A stretch of 56,225 nucleotides of DNA from Candidatus Gastranaerophilales bacterium. GTDB taxonomy: Bacteria > Cyanobacteriota > Vampirovibrionia > Gastranaerophilales > Gastranaerophilaceae. Every line of letters begins with the position of its first letter. Position 1 is the stretch's first letter. The position numbers and the translations under genes are program-made. The DNA lies in contig JAMPIM010000006.1 in the NCBI GenBank assembly GCA_023662705.1, positions 5,842 through 62,066 of the forward strand. Direction: 5' to 3'. Shown here in pieces: positions 24,513 to 32,977 of this stretch. Under the pieces are notes generated by a model. That model was not told the origin of the DNA. It was given only the letters and a program-made list of their open reading frames with translations, and did no database searches.

Positions 24513-25171
24513 AACTAACATATCTTGGTCACAGTGCATTTGAACTTGGAAAGGGCAATTGTAAAATTTTAATCGACCCTTTTTTAGTAATGAGTCCTGA
24601 CTATTTACCAGAAGGAGTTACTGATATTTTTGTAACCCACGCACATGGAGACCATTTGGGAAGTGCAATTGATATTTCTAAGAAAACAGGTGCGACAATT
24701 ACAGCAGTGTTTGAGCTTGCAAATCATTGTGCGAATGAAGGTGCTAAAGCTAATGGTATTGGCTTAGGTTCTTGGCTCACTTACCCTTGGGGAAGAGTTA
24801 TTGCAGTACCTGCGTTTCATTCAAGCTCAATTGATTACAAATTCAACGGCGGATGTCCTTGCGGGTTTATTTTTGATATTAACGGTACAATTATTTACCA
24901 TGCCGGAGACACAGCCCTTACAGGCGAGATGAAAACAATAGGTGAACTTTACCAGCCTGATATTGCATTACTTCCAATCGGCGGGCATTACACTATGGAT
25001 ATTGAACACGCTGTTAAAGCCGCAGAATGGCTTGAAGTAAGCACAGTCGTTCCAATGCATTACAATACATTTGAACAAATCAAAACTGATGTTACGGATT
25101 TTGAACGTCAAATCAGAGAGCTCGGAAAATTACCTCTTGTTCTTGGAATTAAACAAAGCATAGAAATCTAG
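24509..25171 (+). CDS. UPF0173 metallo-beta-lactamase-fold hydrolase
   Basis: 220 residues. THAHGDHLGSA is the HxHxDH zinc motif; YHAGDTALTG and PMHYNTF complete the metal site. A known family of metal-dependent hydrolases of unknown physiological substrate. Starts in the last codon of the HxlR gene and overlaps the stop of the convergent kinase gene by four bases. Confidence 0.92.
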   Translation: MKLTYLGHSAFELGKGNCKILIDPFLVMSPDYLPEGVTDIFVTHAHGDHLGSAIDISKKTGATITAVFELANHCANEGAKANGIGLGSWLTYPWGRVIAVPAFHSSSIDYKFNGGCPCGFIFDINGTIIYHAGDTALTGEMKTIGELYQPDIALLPIGGHYTMDIEHAVKAAEWLEVSTVVPMHYNTFEQIKTDVTDFERQIRELGKLPLVLGIKQSIEI

Positions 25172-27849
25172 TCTTTGGAAACCCTAGGATATCTCATCAT
25201 TTTTTGTTTTAATTTGTATATCAAATAATTTTCATCATTAGTTGGAAGCAGATTTGGATTTTTTCTGTATTTGATTGCTTCCTGAGGCGATAATTGAAGA
25301 AGATTTAATTTTTCCTGCTTAGCCTGCATATTTTTGAATTGGCGTTGAAGCATCAAATAATCTTTTAACATTGCCACGCCTGCTCCTACTTGAGAAACAC
25401 CTTCTCTCTGGTTAATTTTTTCATTCTGTTGTCTAAACCAAATTTCAAGAAGAGAATTAAAAGATTCATTTGCAGAAGTGCGAGCTTTATCTAAATTCAA
25501 CTGATTTGAACTTGGCATAATATTATGTTTCTTCATCATATTAGCAACCATTGAATACAAATTGCTTGTATTAACTTTTTCTAAAGCTGTTTCATTATCA
25601 AAGAAACATTTTTTCAACTCGGCTGAAATCTTTTCTTTAGCCTCTTCTTTAGTCAAACCGCTGGCTTCAAGATTAGCCCCTTCAAGCATATATTCAACAA
25701 TATCAGGAACATCAGCTCTTTGAATATAAGTTGTGAACCTCAAAGAATTCATTGCCTGTTGTGCAGATAAATCAATAGTATTACCTGTATCAATCAATGT
25801 GAATATCTGACCTTTGCGCTGTTTCATTGCATTATAATCAATGAACACGTTACCCGGGTGAATATCTGCGTGTAATGTTTTACCTGCTTTATCAACTTTG
25901 TAGAATTGCTCTACCATTACCTTCATATATTCTTCAAACAGATATTTTGCATCCGCATCATCCATTTTGATTTCACCAATATCAGGAGTCCTTGCTTCAA
26001 TTCTTGCAATATCTTCTTTTAAATGCTTAATCGTATTTTCTGTTGATTCAATTCTCTGTTGAATAAATTCTTCTCTGGTTCTGCCGGAAGAAGCAGCCCA
26101 GTGTTCTTCCCATTTATCGAGTTTTCCTGCCTTATAATTCGCTAACTCACGTTCTTCTGATTGAAGATATGTACGGAAACGATTCAATTTGATTAATGAA
26201 TCTAAGCTTATACCTTCGGCTTTTTCCATAATGTAAAGACCATTTTTAACTTCAATAGGTCGTACAACTCTTGCCGTTTTAGTATATTCTACTAATTTCT
26301 TAGCAGCATCGAGTTCGTTTTGGAAATCAACTTCCTTACCAATACCTTCAGCTAAATCATCAATATTTCTTAGAAGATAATCTTTTTCCTGCTGGGTTTT
26401 ACCTTCCATATTATTAATCAATTCAACAAATTTCTGTTTATCAGCAAGTATTTTTTCTTTAGTAATGCCTTCTTTTAATGCCTTGACGCAGACATCTTTA
26501 CCTTCCGGAGTTGTTACAAGATAAGTTTCTGCAACAGTACCAACACCCAGACATTTTTTGAAAACGTATCCGTCTCCTAATTTTTCCTTTAAAAATGCTT
26601 GAACAGCAGCATCATCTCTTGTTCTCGGACAGTTTTCACGTAAAGCTTCTGCCCACTGCCCACCTTTATCAATTTGCAAGAATTTAACTGCAAAAATATT
26701 TTCTTCAGTAAGAGCAGTTATTCTTTCTTCTATTGTTTTACCTGATTCCTTTTCAACAATTTCTTTTATTGCAGGTGTATCTAAAAGAATATCTTTCAAT
26801 TCCTGATAAGTTGTTTTACCTTCAAACTCAGATTGTTTTAAATTTGCATTCAAGAGTTTTTCTGTTGCTGATTTCAAATTCTTATCATAAACACTAGTGT
26901 ATTTTACTTTCTTAATCATCGGTATTGCAGCAGCTGTAGCAATTGCAGCATGCGTAATACTGTCACTCTTAAGATTTTCCACATAACCGTTAATTGATTT
27001 GTTTTTATCTTCTTTATTTGCAACAAAGTATCTGTTCAAACTGTTACCCGCTAAATATGCAGGAATACCGACAATACCTCCGCCAATCAATGTTAATGGC
27101 ATCATCAGACCGTTAACCATGCCTGATAAGAAATTGCGAGGACGTTCTTTTTTATTCAATTTCTTTTCATATTTATAATCTGCTTTGTCATAAGGAGTTT
27201 TTGCACCGTTAAAGTCATTCTTATCAACTTCTTTTGAACCGATACGATTTAGTTTTAAAAGCCCCCATTTTGATAAACCGCCTGCAAAAGCAGCTGCGAC
27301 AGTAGCAACAGCAGCCATTTTAGTATTGGATTGCCCTGATTTAATAATTGATTCACCAAGACTTGCCCAGAAACCTTTTCCTGCTTCTTTGCCTAATTGT
27401 CCAATACCTTCAGCCATAGCATCGTAGAATTTTTTGTTAATCTGCATTTCTGCACTCAGCATTTTTAATTTATTACGAATAGCAAAGAATGTTATGCCTG
27501 ATGCACCGATTGAAGCTAAATCACCTACTGCCTGCGATGAATTTACCTGAGATTTTCTGTATTTATCAACAGTTTCCTTTGCCTGTTCTTCTGTTATTTC
27601 ACCGTTTTCAAGTTTAGTTAATTCGGCTTTTACCTTTTTAGAGCCGACCCCAAGTCCCGTAATATTTTTAATTCCATTATACAGGCGTTCAATTAATCCG
27701 TTTTTCTTATGCTGACGTGCAAATTCATCAGGAGCGCTCAAAGGTGCTCTAAACTGCCTATCATATTGAACCTGTTCTTTTAGCATTTTCTTATTCATCG
27801 GCATCATTGGCTGCGATGGATAAGCATAACCATTCTGAATTTCTGACAT
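25168..27849 (-). CDS. Large ABC1/UbiB-type atypical kinase with N-terminal extension
   Basis: 893 residues, against ~500-550 for UbiB. Kinase core at ~430-700: a glycine-rich segment LGVGTVAETY (434-443), Lys in VCVKAL (~456), EVDFQNEL (506-513, the ExD motif), LHADIHPGNV (659-668) and LIDTGN (685-690). The standard KxGQ and AAAS motifs are not evident, so it is a divergent member. Residues 1-420 are an extension with hydrophobic, glycine-rich stretches (~107-135, 175-200, 245-270, 295-312) that look membrane-associated, plus a coiled-coil-rich insert at ~565-620. AAGGGA precedes the ATG. UbiB kinases help make or move quinones and lipids; the role here is unknown. Confidence 0.78.
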   Translation of the reverse strand: MSEIQNGYAYPSQPMMPMNKKMLKEQVQYDRQFRAPLSAPDEFARQHKKNGLIERLYNGIKNITGLGVGSKKVKAELTKLENGEITEEQAKETVDKYRKSQVNSSQAVGDLASIGASGITFFAIRNKLKMLSAEMQINKKFYDAMAEGIGQLGKEAGKGFWASLGESIIKSGQSNTKMAAVATVAAAFAGGLSKWGLLKLNRIGSKEVDKNDFNGAKTPYDKADYKYEKKLNKKERPRNFLSGMVNGLMMPLTLIGGGIVGIPAYLAGNSLNRYFVANKEDKNKSINGYVENLKSDSITHAAIATAAAIPMIKKVKYTSVYDKNLKSATEKLLNANLKQSEFEGKTTYQELKDILLDTPAIKEIVEKESGKTIEERITALTEENIFAVKFLQIDKGGQWAEALRENCPRTRDDAAVQAFLKEKLGDGYVFKKCLGVGTVAETYLVTTPEGKDVCVKALKEGITKEKILADKQKFVELINNMEGKTQQEKDYLLRNIDDLAEGIGKEVDFQNELDAAKKLVEYTKTARVVRPIEVKNGLYIMEKAEGISLDSLIKLNRFRTYLQSEERELANYKAGKLDKWEEHWAASSGRTREEFIQQRIESTENTIKHLKEDIARIEARTPDIGEIKMDDADAKYLFEEYMKVMVEQFYKVDKAGKTLHADIHPGNVFIDYNAMKQRKGQIFTLIDTGNTIDLSAQQAMNSLRFTTYIQRADVPDIVEYMLEGANLEASGLTKEEAKEKISAELKKCFFDNETALEKVNTSNLYSMVANMMKKHNIMPSSNQLNLDKARTSANESFNSLLEIWFRQQNEKINQREGVSQVGAGVAMLKDYLMLQRQFKNMQAKQEKLNLLQLSPQEAIKYRKNPNLLPTNDENYLIYKLKQKMMRYPRVSKD

Positions 27850-27999
27850 AGTTAATCCCTTTTTAACTTATCTTATATATTTATTAAAACATCAAGGTCA
27901 TAAAATTTGACTATTTGAAAAAAATTATTAATTTTTTTTACAAAATAAGCAAGTTTTTAGTACTTATTGTTTTATATAGTTAGTGAAAGAAGGTTTAGT

Positions 28000-28575
28000 A
28001 TGAAACTGCAATTTAGCAACTCAATAGAACTGCTTATAAAACAATTTAAAAAAAGTGCTATTGAAGTTGGTGAAAACATGAATTACACCGTCCGTGATTC
28101 CAGAATCGGACAAGATATTTTCACAAGAAGTGCTAACAGCTGTACTATCACTGCTGTTCAGGCAGGAGACGAAACTCTAATCGGCCATTTTGACCCGCAA
28201 TATTTTAACATACATAATTTTCAAGAGATTTTTATGTCAAAAGTTAAAGCTTTACAAGATAAATTTGGTGAGGCTCAGGCTATTGTAACAGGAGGCTGGG
28301 AAAACGGAAGAATAGACCCTCTTTGCAAAACACCAAGCGGGCTCGTAGGAAGCACCGTTGCAGGAGAACTCGACAAAACAGGAATGCCGCTTTCATTCAT
28401 TTTTGGTAAAAAAGAAGGTGTAACAACATTTGACCATCTGTTTGCAACCAGAGGTAAAATTACTCTTTCAAATGAATTGATAGAAAAAGAACTTCTCAAT
28501 TTGCCTGAAGACAAAATTCAAAAACTATTAGAAAAGATTTACGAATTTGTAGAAATCGATTCTAAAATGTTATGA
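28000..28575 (+). CDS. Unknown protein, possible CheD-like fold
   Basis: 191 residues from ATG 28000, which has AAGAAGG upstream (the frame opens 11 codons earlier at TTG). Cytoplasmic. SANSCTITAVQAGDETLIGHFDP carries a Cys and a His 15 residues apart in a beta-strand context, resembling the SC...H pair of CheD deamidases, but neither the GLGSC motif nor a clean Thr is there; this is only a hint. No che genes are adjacent. Overlaps tgt by six bases at its 3' end. Confidence 0.6.
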   Translation: MKLQFSNSIELLIKQFKKSAIEVGENMNYTVRDSRIGQDIFTRSANSCTITAVQAGDETLIGHFDPQYFNIHNFQEIFMSKVKALQDKFGEAQAIVTGGWENGRIDPLCKTPSGLVGSTVAGELDKTGMPLSFIFGKKEGVTTFDHLFATRGKITLSNELIEKELLNLPEDKIQKLLEKIYEFVEIDSKML

Positions 28576-29694
28576 TACAAATTTAGAATAGTTTTCGTTA
28601 AAGAACTCTTCAAATCGGTCTTCTAAAATAGCCTGTCTTGATTTTTTTGCAAAATCAATAAGGAATTTTATATTATGAATAGACATTAATGCCTGAGCAG
28701 TACCTTCTCCGCATTTATAAAGATGTCTCAAGTATGCTCTTGAATGGTTTTGGCAAGCATAGCAATCACAGTTTTCATCTAACGGTTTAGGGTCATCCCA
28801 ATACTGTGAGTTCTTAATCTGTTTTTTGCCTTCATTAGTAAAGAACGAACCGTGGCGAGCGTTTCTTGTAGGAAGAACACAGTCGAACATATCAACTCCG
28901 CGTTTGATACCGTCAAGCAAGTCCTCAGGGGTACCAACACCCATCAAATAACGAGGTTTATTATGCGGCAATAATGGTGCAGTAAGTTCCACAAAATGAT
29001 TCATGGTTTCTTTATCTTCACCAACACTCAATCCGCCGATTGCATAACCGACAGCAGGGATAGAAGATACAAAAGCAGCACTTTCGCGTCTCAAATCATC
29101 TTCAAACGCTCCCTGACAAATAGGGAACAAAGCCTGTGTTGTACTTGTTTTTGCTTTAATACATCTTTCAAGCCATCTGTGAGTACGCTCCATTGCTTCT
29201 TTCGCGGTTTTATAATCGCAAGGATAAGGCGCGCACCAGTCGAATGCCATAATTATATCAGCACCGATAGATTGCTGAATTTCCATTGAAATTTCAGGAC
29301 TGATAAAATGTTTTTTACCATCTTTAGGATCTCTGAACTCAACACCTTCTTCAGTAATCTTTCTTAAATGAGCCAGTGAGAAAACCTGAAATCCGCCGGA
29401 ATCAGTAAGCACAGGTTTATCCCAATTCATCCAGCCATGGATACCGCCAAATTTTTCAATCAGTTTGTGCCCTGCTCTTAAATATAAATGATAAGAATTA
29501 GCTAAGATTATTTGTGCACCTGTATCGTAAAGATTGTTATTTGTAACAAGTTTTACCGTAGAATTTGTACCTACAGGCATAAAAATAGGTGTTTCAATAT
29601 CACCGTGAGGAGTATGTAAAACCCCTGCACGAGCACCTGTTTTTGAGTCGACATGGACTAAATCATAACTAAAATTATCAAATACAGAACTCAT
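28570..29694 (-). CDS. tgt: Queuine tRNA-ribosyltransferase
   Basis: 374 residues. Swaps guanine 34 for preQ1 in GUN-anticodon tRNAs. Catalytic Asp regions TDSGGFQVFSL and FDCVLPTRNARHG, SVGEDKE, and the zinc site CDCYACQNHSRAYLRHL. The ndk stop and tgt start share a base (TAATG), so tgt is translationally coupled to ndk. With queD at 10449 it indicates queuosine modification. Confidence 0.97.
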   Translation of the reverse strand: MSSVFDNFSYDLVHVDSKTGARAGVLHTPHGDIETPIFMPVGTNSTVKLVTNNNLYDTGAQIILANSYHLYLRAGHKLIEKFGGIHGWMNWDKPVLTDSGGFQVFSLAHLRKITEEGVEFRDPKDGKKHFISPEISMEIQQSIGADIIMAFDWCAPYPCDYKTAKEAMERTHRWLERCIKAKTSTTQALFPICQGAFEDDLRRESAAFVSSIPAVGYAIGGLSVGEDKETMNHFVELTAPLLPHNKPRYLMGVGTPEDLLDGIKRGVDMFDCVLPTRNARHGSFFTNEGKKQIKNSQYWDDPKPLDENCDCYACQNHSRAYLRHLYKCGEGTAQALMSIHNIKFLIDFAKKSRQAILEDRFEEFFNENYSKFVS

Positions 29695-30173
29695 TATCCG
29701 TTGTATCTTTCTTCATCAAATGTAATCATCTCAAGCATTGACTGCCAGTTATCGTAAATTTCTTCAGGCTTGAAGTACAAACCGATTTCTCTTGCTGCGC
29801 TGTCTAAAGAATCAGAAGCATGGACAACATTGTATTCCATAATCTGTGCAAAATCAGCTCTGATAGTTCCAACATCCGCTTTAATAGGGCTTGTAGCACC
29901 TACAATATGGCGAACGCTTTCAACTGCTTCATATCCTTCAATAACCATAGCCACAATAGGGCCGCTTGTAATATAGTGGATTAAGCGTTTATAAAACGGT
30001 TTTCCGTAATGTTCTTCATAATGTTTTGCAGCAAGTTCAGGTGTAACTTGCAAAAGTTTCATACCAACAATTTTGAACCCTTTGTTTTCAAATCTTTCCA
30101 AAATCTTACCGATAAGCCCTCTTTTTACGCCATCAGGCTTGATTGCAACAAATGTTCTTTCTTCACTTCTCAT
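29694..30173 (-). CDS. ndk: Nucleoside diphosphate kinase
   Basis: 159 residues from ATG 30173 (MRSEERTF), with TAGGAGAG upstream; the longer frame before it has no support. Equalises NTP/dNTP pools. Signature NVVHASDS holds the phosphorylated His; KPDGVKRGLIG, GATSPIKADVGTIRADF follow the family. Confidence 0.96.
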   Translation of the reverse strand: MRSEERTFVAIKPDGVKRGLIGKILERFENKGFKIVGMKLLQVTPELAAKHYEEHYGKPFYKRLIHYITSGPIVAMVIEGYEAVESVRHIVGATSPIKADVGTIRADFAQIMEYNVVHASDSLDSAAREIGLYFKPEEIYDNWQSMLEMITFDEERYNG

Positions 30174-30311
30174 AATCTCTCCTATAAAATAACAAGGGAA
30201 AACCTTTCCACCAATCTTATTAGAGCACAAAAAGGCTGAAATGTAAATATTATTGTATTTTGTGACAAAAAATATTTTTCAGCGTTTTATAATAAAAAAA
30301 AAGGATATCAA

Positions 30312-30728
30312 ATGAAAATTCCCAAAATCAGCAAGATGGTAGAAAATTACCGATACAATAAACACCAACAAGAACTCAATCGACTTGTAAAGATAGAAGA
30401 CACCTCTGAAACTGTCAGAGAAGAACTATATAGCGCAAGAGAAATTTTAGCTAATTATGCTAAAGCAAAAAAGATTAGCATGGAATTTTCCAATACTTTA
30501 AATCAATTACTAGTATTAGTATCTGATAGAACAGGTAAATTTGCAGAAAAGCTTATTTCAGCTGATACAACCAAAGTTTCAACCGTAGAACGTGAAAGAG
30601 AATGCTTACTTGAAAACAGTGATGGAGTAAATTATATCGGCCACGGTGTTGAATCACACGAAGACACTTTTTTAAGAAGTGTTTATCGAACAGTTGAAGA
30701 ATTAACTTATGCTCTAACAAAAAAATAG
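30312..30728 (+). CDS. Small helical protein, unknown
   Basis: 138 residues, mostly helix, rich in charged residues (TSETVREELYSAREILANYAKAKK). AAAGGA precedes the ATG and TATAAT lies ~18 bases upstream. No signal peptide. Convergent with the 30730 gene; only one base separates their stops. Not recognised. Confidence 0.65.
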   Translation: MKIPKISKMVENYRYNKHQQELNRLVKIEDTSETVREELYSAREILANYAKAKKISMEFSNTLNQLLVLVSDRTGKFAEKLISADTTKVSTVERERECLLENSDGVNYIGHGVESHEDTFLRSVYRTVEELTYALTKK

Positions 30729-30729
30729 T

Positions 30730-31122
30730 TTATTTTTTAGCTAATCCGGCACTTTCCATAAAAGCAAGTGTTTTCAAGCCTTCTTCACCAAACATCTCAG
30801 ACACTTCATTTTCCGGTACTACATCGCCGTTATTATGAAAAAACTTGAACAACAGAATTATAGGGCTGTCTTTCTCTTGAAAATCTTGCGGCAATGAATC
30901 AGGACAAAAAATTTCATTTAAAAATCTTTTTGTTTTTTCCTTAAAATTGGTTTTTGGAGGATTTTCAATAATTGAGATTTTTTCTTTTCCTTCAAAAATA
31001 TCACAACCCAATTTTCCAAATTTTTTACGTACCTGCACCAAATCCATATTGGGCCTGCTTAAAACCCTATCTTTAAATGTACTTGAGAATGGATTATAGT
31101 AATTTTTAACAGCATTAATCAT
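30730..31122 (-). CDS. Small unknown protein
   Basis: 130 residues, unrecognised. The C-terminal half (SPIILLFKFFHNNGDVVPENEVSEMFGEEGLKTLAFMESAGLAKK) looks like a small winged-helix or EF-hand-like fold. No ribosome site, but TTGCAA-17-TATTTT-6-ATG upstream, so a leaderless single gene. Confidence 0.6.
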   Translation of the reverse strand: MINAVKNYYNPFSSTFKDRVLSRPNMDLVQVRKKFGKLGCDIFEGKEKISIIENPPKTNFKEKTKRFLNEIFCPDSLPQDFQEKDSPIILLFKFFHNNGDVVPENEVSEMFGEEGLKTLAFMESAGLAKK

Positions 31123-31128
31123 AGAAGT

Positions 31129-31157
31129 AAAATAACATACTATTTTATTATTTGCAA
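31129..31157 (-). promoter_or_regulatory. Promoter for 30730-31122, predicted leaderless
   Basis: Minus strand TTGCAA (31157-31152), 17 bases, TATTTT (31134-31129), six bases, ATG at 31122. Confidence 0.6.
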
Positions 31158-31160
31158 ATA

Positions 31161-31187
31161 AAAAGAGCCTTAAAGGCTCTTTTTTAA
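31161..31187 (-). terminator. Terminator after the tRNA
   Basis: AAAAGAGCCT / AGGCTCTTTT stem with a three-base loop; on the minus strand it ends in a run of T five bases after the tRNA. Confidence 0.85.
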
Positions 31188-31188
31188 A

Positions 31189-31263
<75 letters not shown>

Positions 31264-31302
31264 ACAACGGTATAATAATAATATCAACTCCACGTCAAAA
31301 AA

Positions 31303-32365
31303 TCAAGCTTTTAGAAAAGCTTCAATAAATCCGTCCAGTTCACCATCCATAACAGCATCTACATTCCCCATCTCAAAACCCGTACGATGGTCTTTGACTA
31401 ATTTATACGGATGAAATACGTAAGAACGAATTTGAGAACCGAAATTAATATCAAAATTTTCACCCTTAAGCTCTGCCAGTTTCTTTTCATGTTCTCTTTG
31501 ACGAATTTCCAAAAGTTTTGACGCAAGCATCTGCATTGCATTTTCTTTATTCTGTAATTGCGAACGTTCCTGCTGACACTTAACTACAATACCTGTCGGT
31601 TTGTGCAATATTCTTACGGCCGTTTCAACTTTGTTAACATTCTGCCCGCCTGCACCGCCAGAGCGCATTGTATCCACCTCAATATCATCAGGAGGAATAA
31701 CAATTGTTTTTTCATAATCCGCAATAATCGGAGAAACCTCACAGGATGCAAAACTTGTTTGACGTTTGCCATTAGCATTAAACGGAGAGATTCTCACAAG
31801 CCTGTGAACCCCTTTTTCGGCTTTAGCATAACCATACGCGAATTTGCCCGTAATTTTAATCGTTGCAGACTTAATTCCTGCTTCTTCACCATCGGATTTA
31901 TCAATTAATTCAACTTTCCAACCGCGATTTTCAGCCCAGCGGATATACATTCTCAAAAGCATATTAGCCCAATCTTGAGCATCGGTTCCGCCTGCACCCG
32001 CGTTAATTGACAAAAATGCATCCGCTTCATCATATTCGCCTGAAAGCATTTTTTGAATATCATATTTATCCAATTGCTTCTCCAGCTCAACTAAAGCTGA
32101 TTCACTCTCTTTTATAAGCTCATCGTCACCGATTTCCTCTGCCGCAAGAGCATCTTCCAAAATCGAATTCCAACCGTCAAAAAGTGCAAGAGTTTCTTTA
32201 ATTTCGCGTGATTTTTGACCCAATTCGGAAGCTAGATTTTGATTTGACCAAACATCAGGACTTTGAAGCTTTACTTCCAGCTCTTTTAATTCTGACTCCA
32301 TGCCGGCACGGTCAAAGACACTCCTTGTTTTTGTTAACTCTATCCTGCAATTCGTTTATATTCAT
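31303..32365 (-). CDS. prfB: Peptide chain release factor 2, with programmed +1 frameshift
   Basis: The main frame begins at 32301 but the real start is ATG 32365, which overlaps the tmk stop (ATGA). Seventeen codons reach CTT TGA C, with AAGGAG four bases upstream, the classic RF2 slippage site: TGA is at 32314-32312, a +1 shift gives CTT GAC and joins the long frame. Product ~353 residues; SPF (ISPFNANG) recognises UGA/UAA and GGAGGQ catalyses release. The internal stop makes RF2 levels autoregulate. Confidence 0.95.
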
Positions 32366-32967
32366 CTTGCCACCAATTCTTTAACCTGCTCATGGATTTT
32401 TTCAATAGTTTGAGTAGAATCAATTACCTTGACTCTTTCAGGTTCTGATTTTGCGATTTCTAAAAAACCTTGTCTTACGCGTTCAAAAAACTCAATACCA
32501 GCAGATTCCATTCTGTCTTTTTCAGCCCCGACGCGAGATTGAGAAGTCTCAACATCAACATCAAATATAAATGTCAAATCAGGTTTCAGACCGCCTGTTG
32601 CTATATTATTAAGATAATGTATCTGCTCTAAATCCAAACCCCTGCCATATCCCTGATATGCAACAGTAGAATCTGTGTGTCTGTCACAAAGCACAATCAC
32701 ACCTTCTTCAAGAGCAGGTCTAATAATACAATCAACATGCTGAGCTCTATCTGCAAGAAAAAGAAAAGATTCACACTGAGGTGAAACCTCACCATCATAG
32801 TTGAGCAGAATTTCTCTTAATTTAACCCCCAACCCTTTTGACCCCGGTTCTCGAGTTAATAAAGTTTTATATCCTTTACTGCGCAAATACTCATCAAGAA
32901 GTTTAATCTGCGTAGTTTTTCCGCATCCGTCAGCGCCTTCAAATGTTATAAATAAGCCTTTTTTCAT
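32362..32967 (-). CDS. tmk: Thymidylate kinase
   Basis: 201 residues. P-loop FEGADGCGKTTQ, TREPGS (the DR/E-type motif), CDRHTDSTVAYQGYGRG. Phosphorylates dTMP. AAAGGA upstream; ten bases after the transglycosylase gene, and overlapping prfB by four, so probably one operon. Confidence 0.96.
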   Translation of the reverse strand: MKKGLFITFEGADGCGKTTQIKLLDEYLRSKGYKTLLTREPGSKGLGVKLREILLNYDGEVSPQCESFLFLADRAQHVDCIIRPALEEGVIVLCDRHTDSTVAYQGYGRGLDLEQIHYLNNIATGGLKPDLTFIFDVDVETSQSRVGAEKDRMESAGIEFFERVRQGFLEIAKSEPERVKVIDSTQTIEKIHEQVKELVAR

Positions 32968-32977
32968 AATTTATCCT

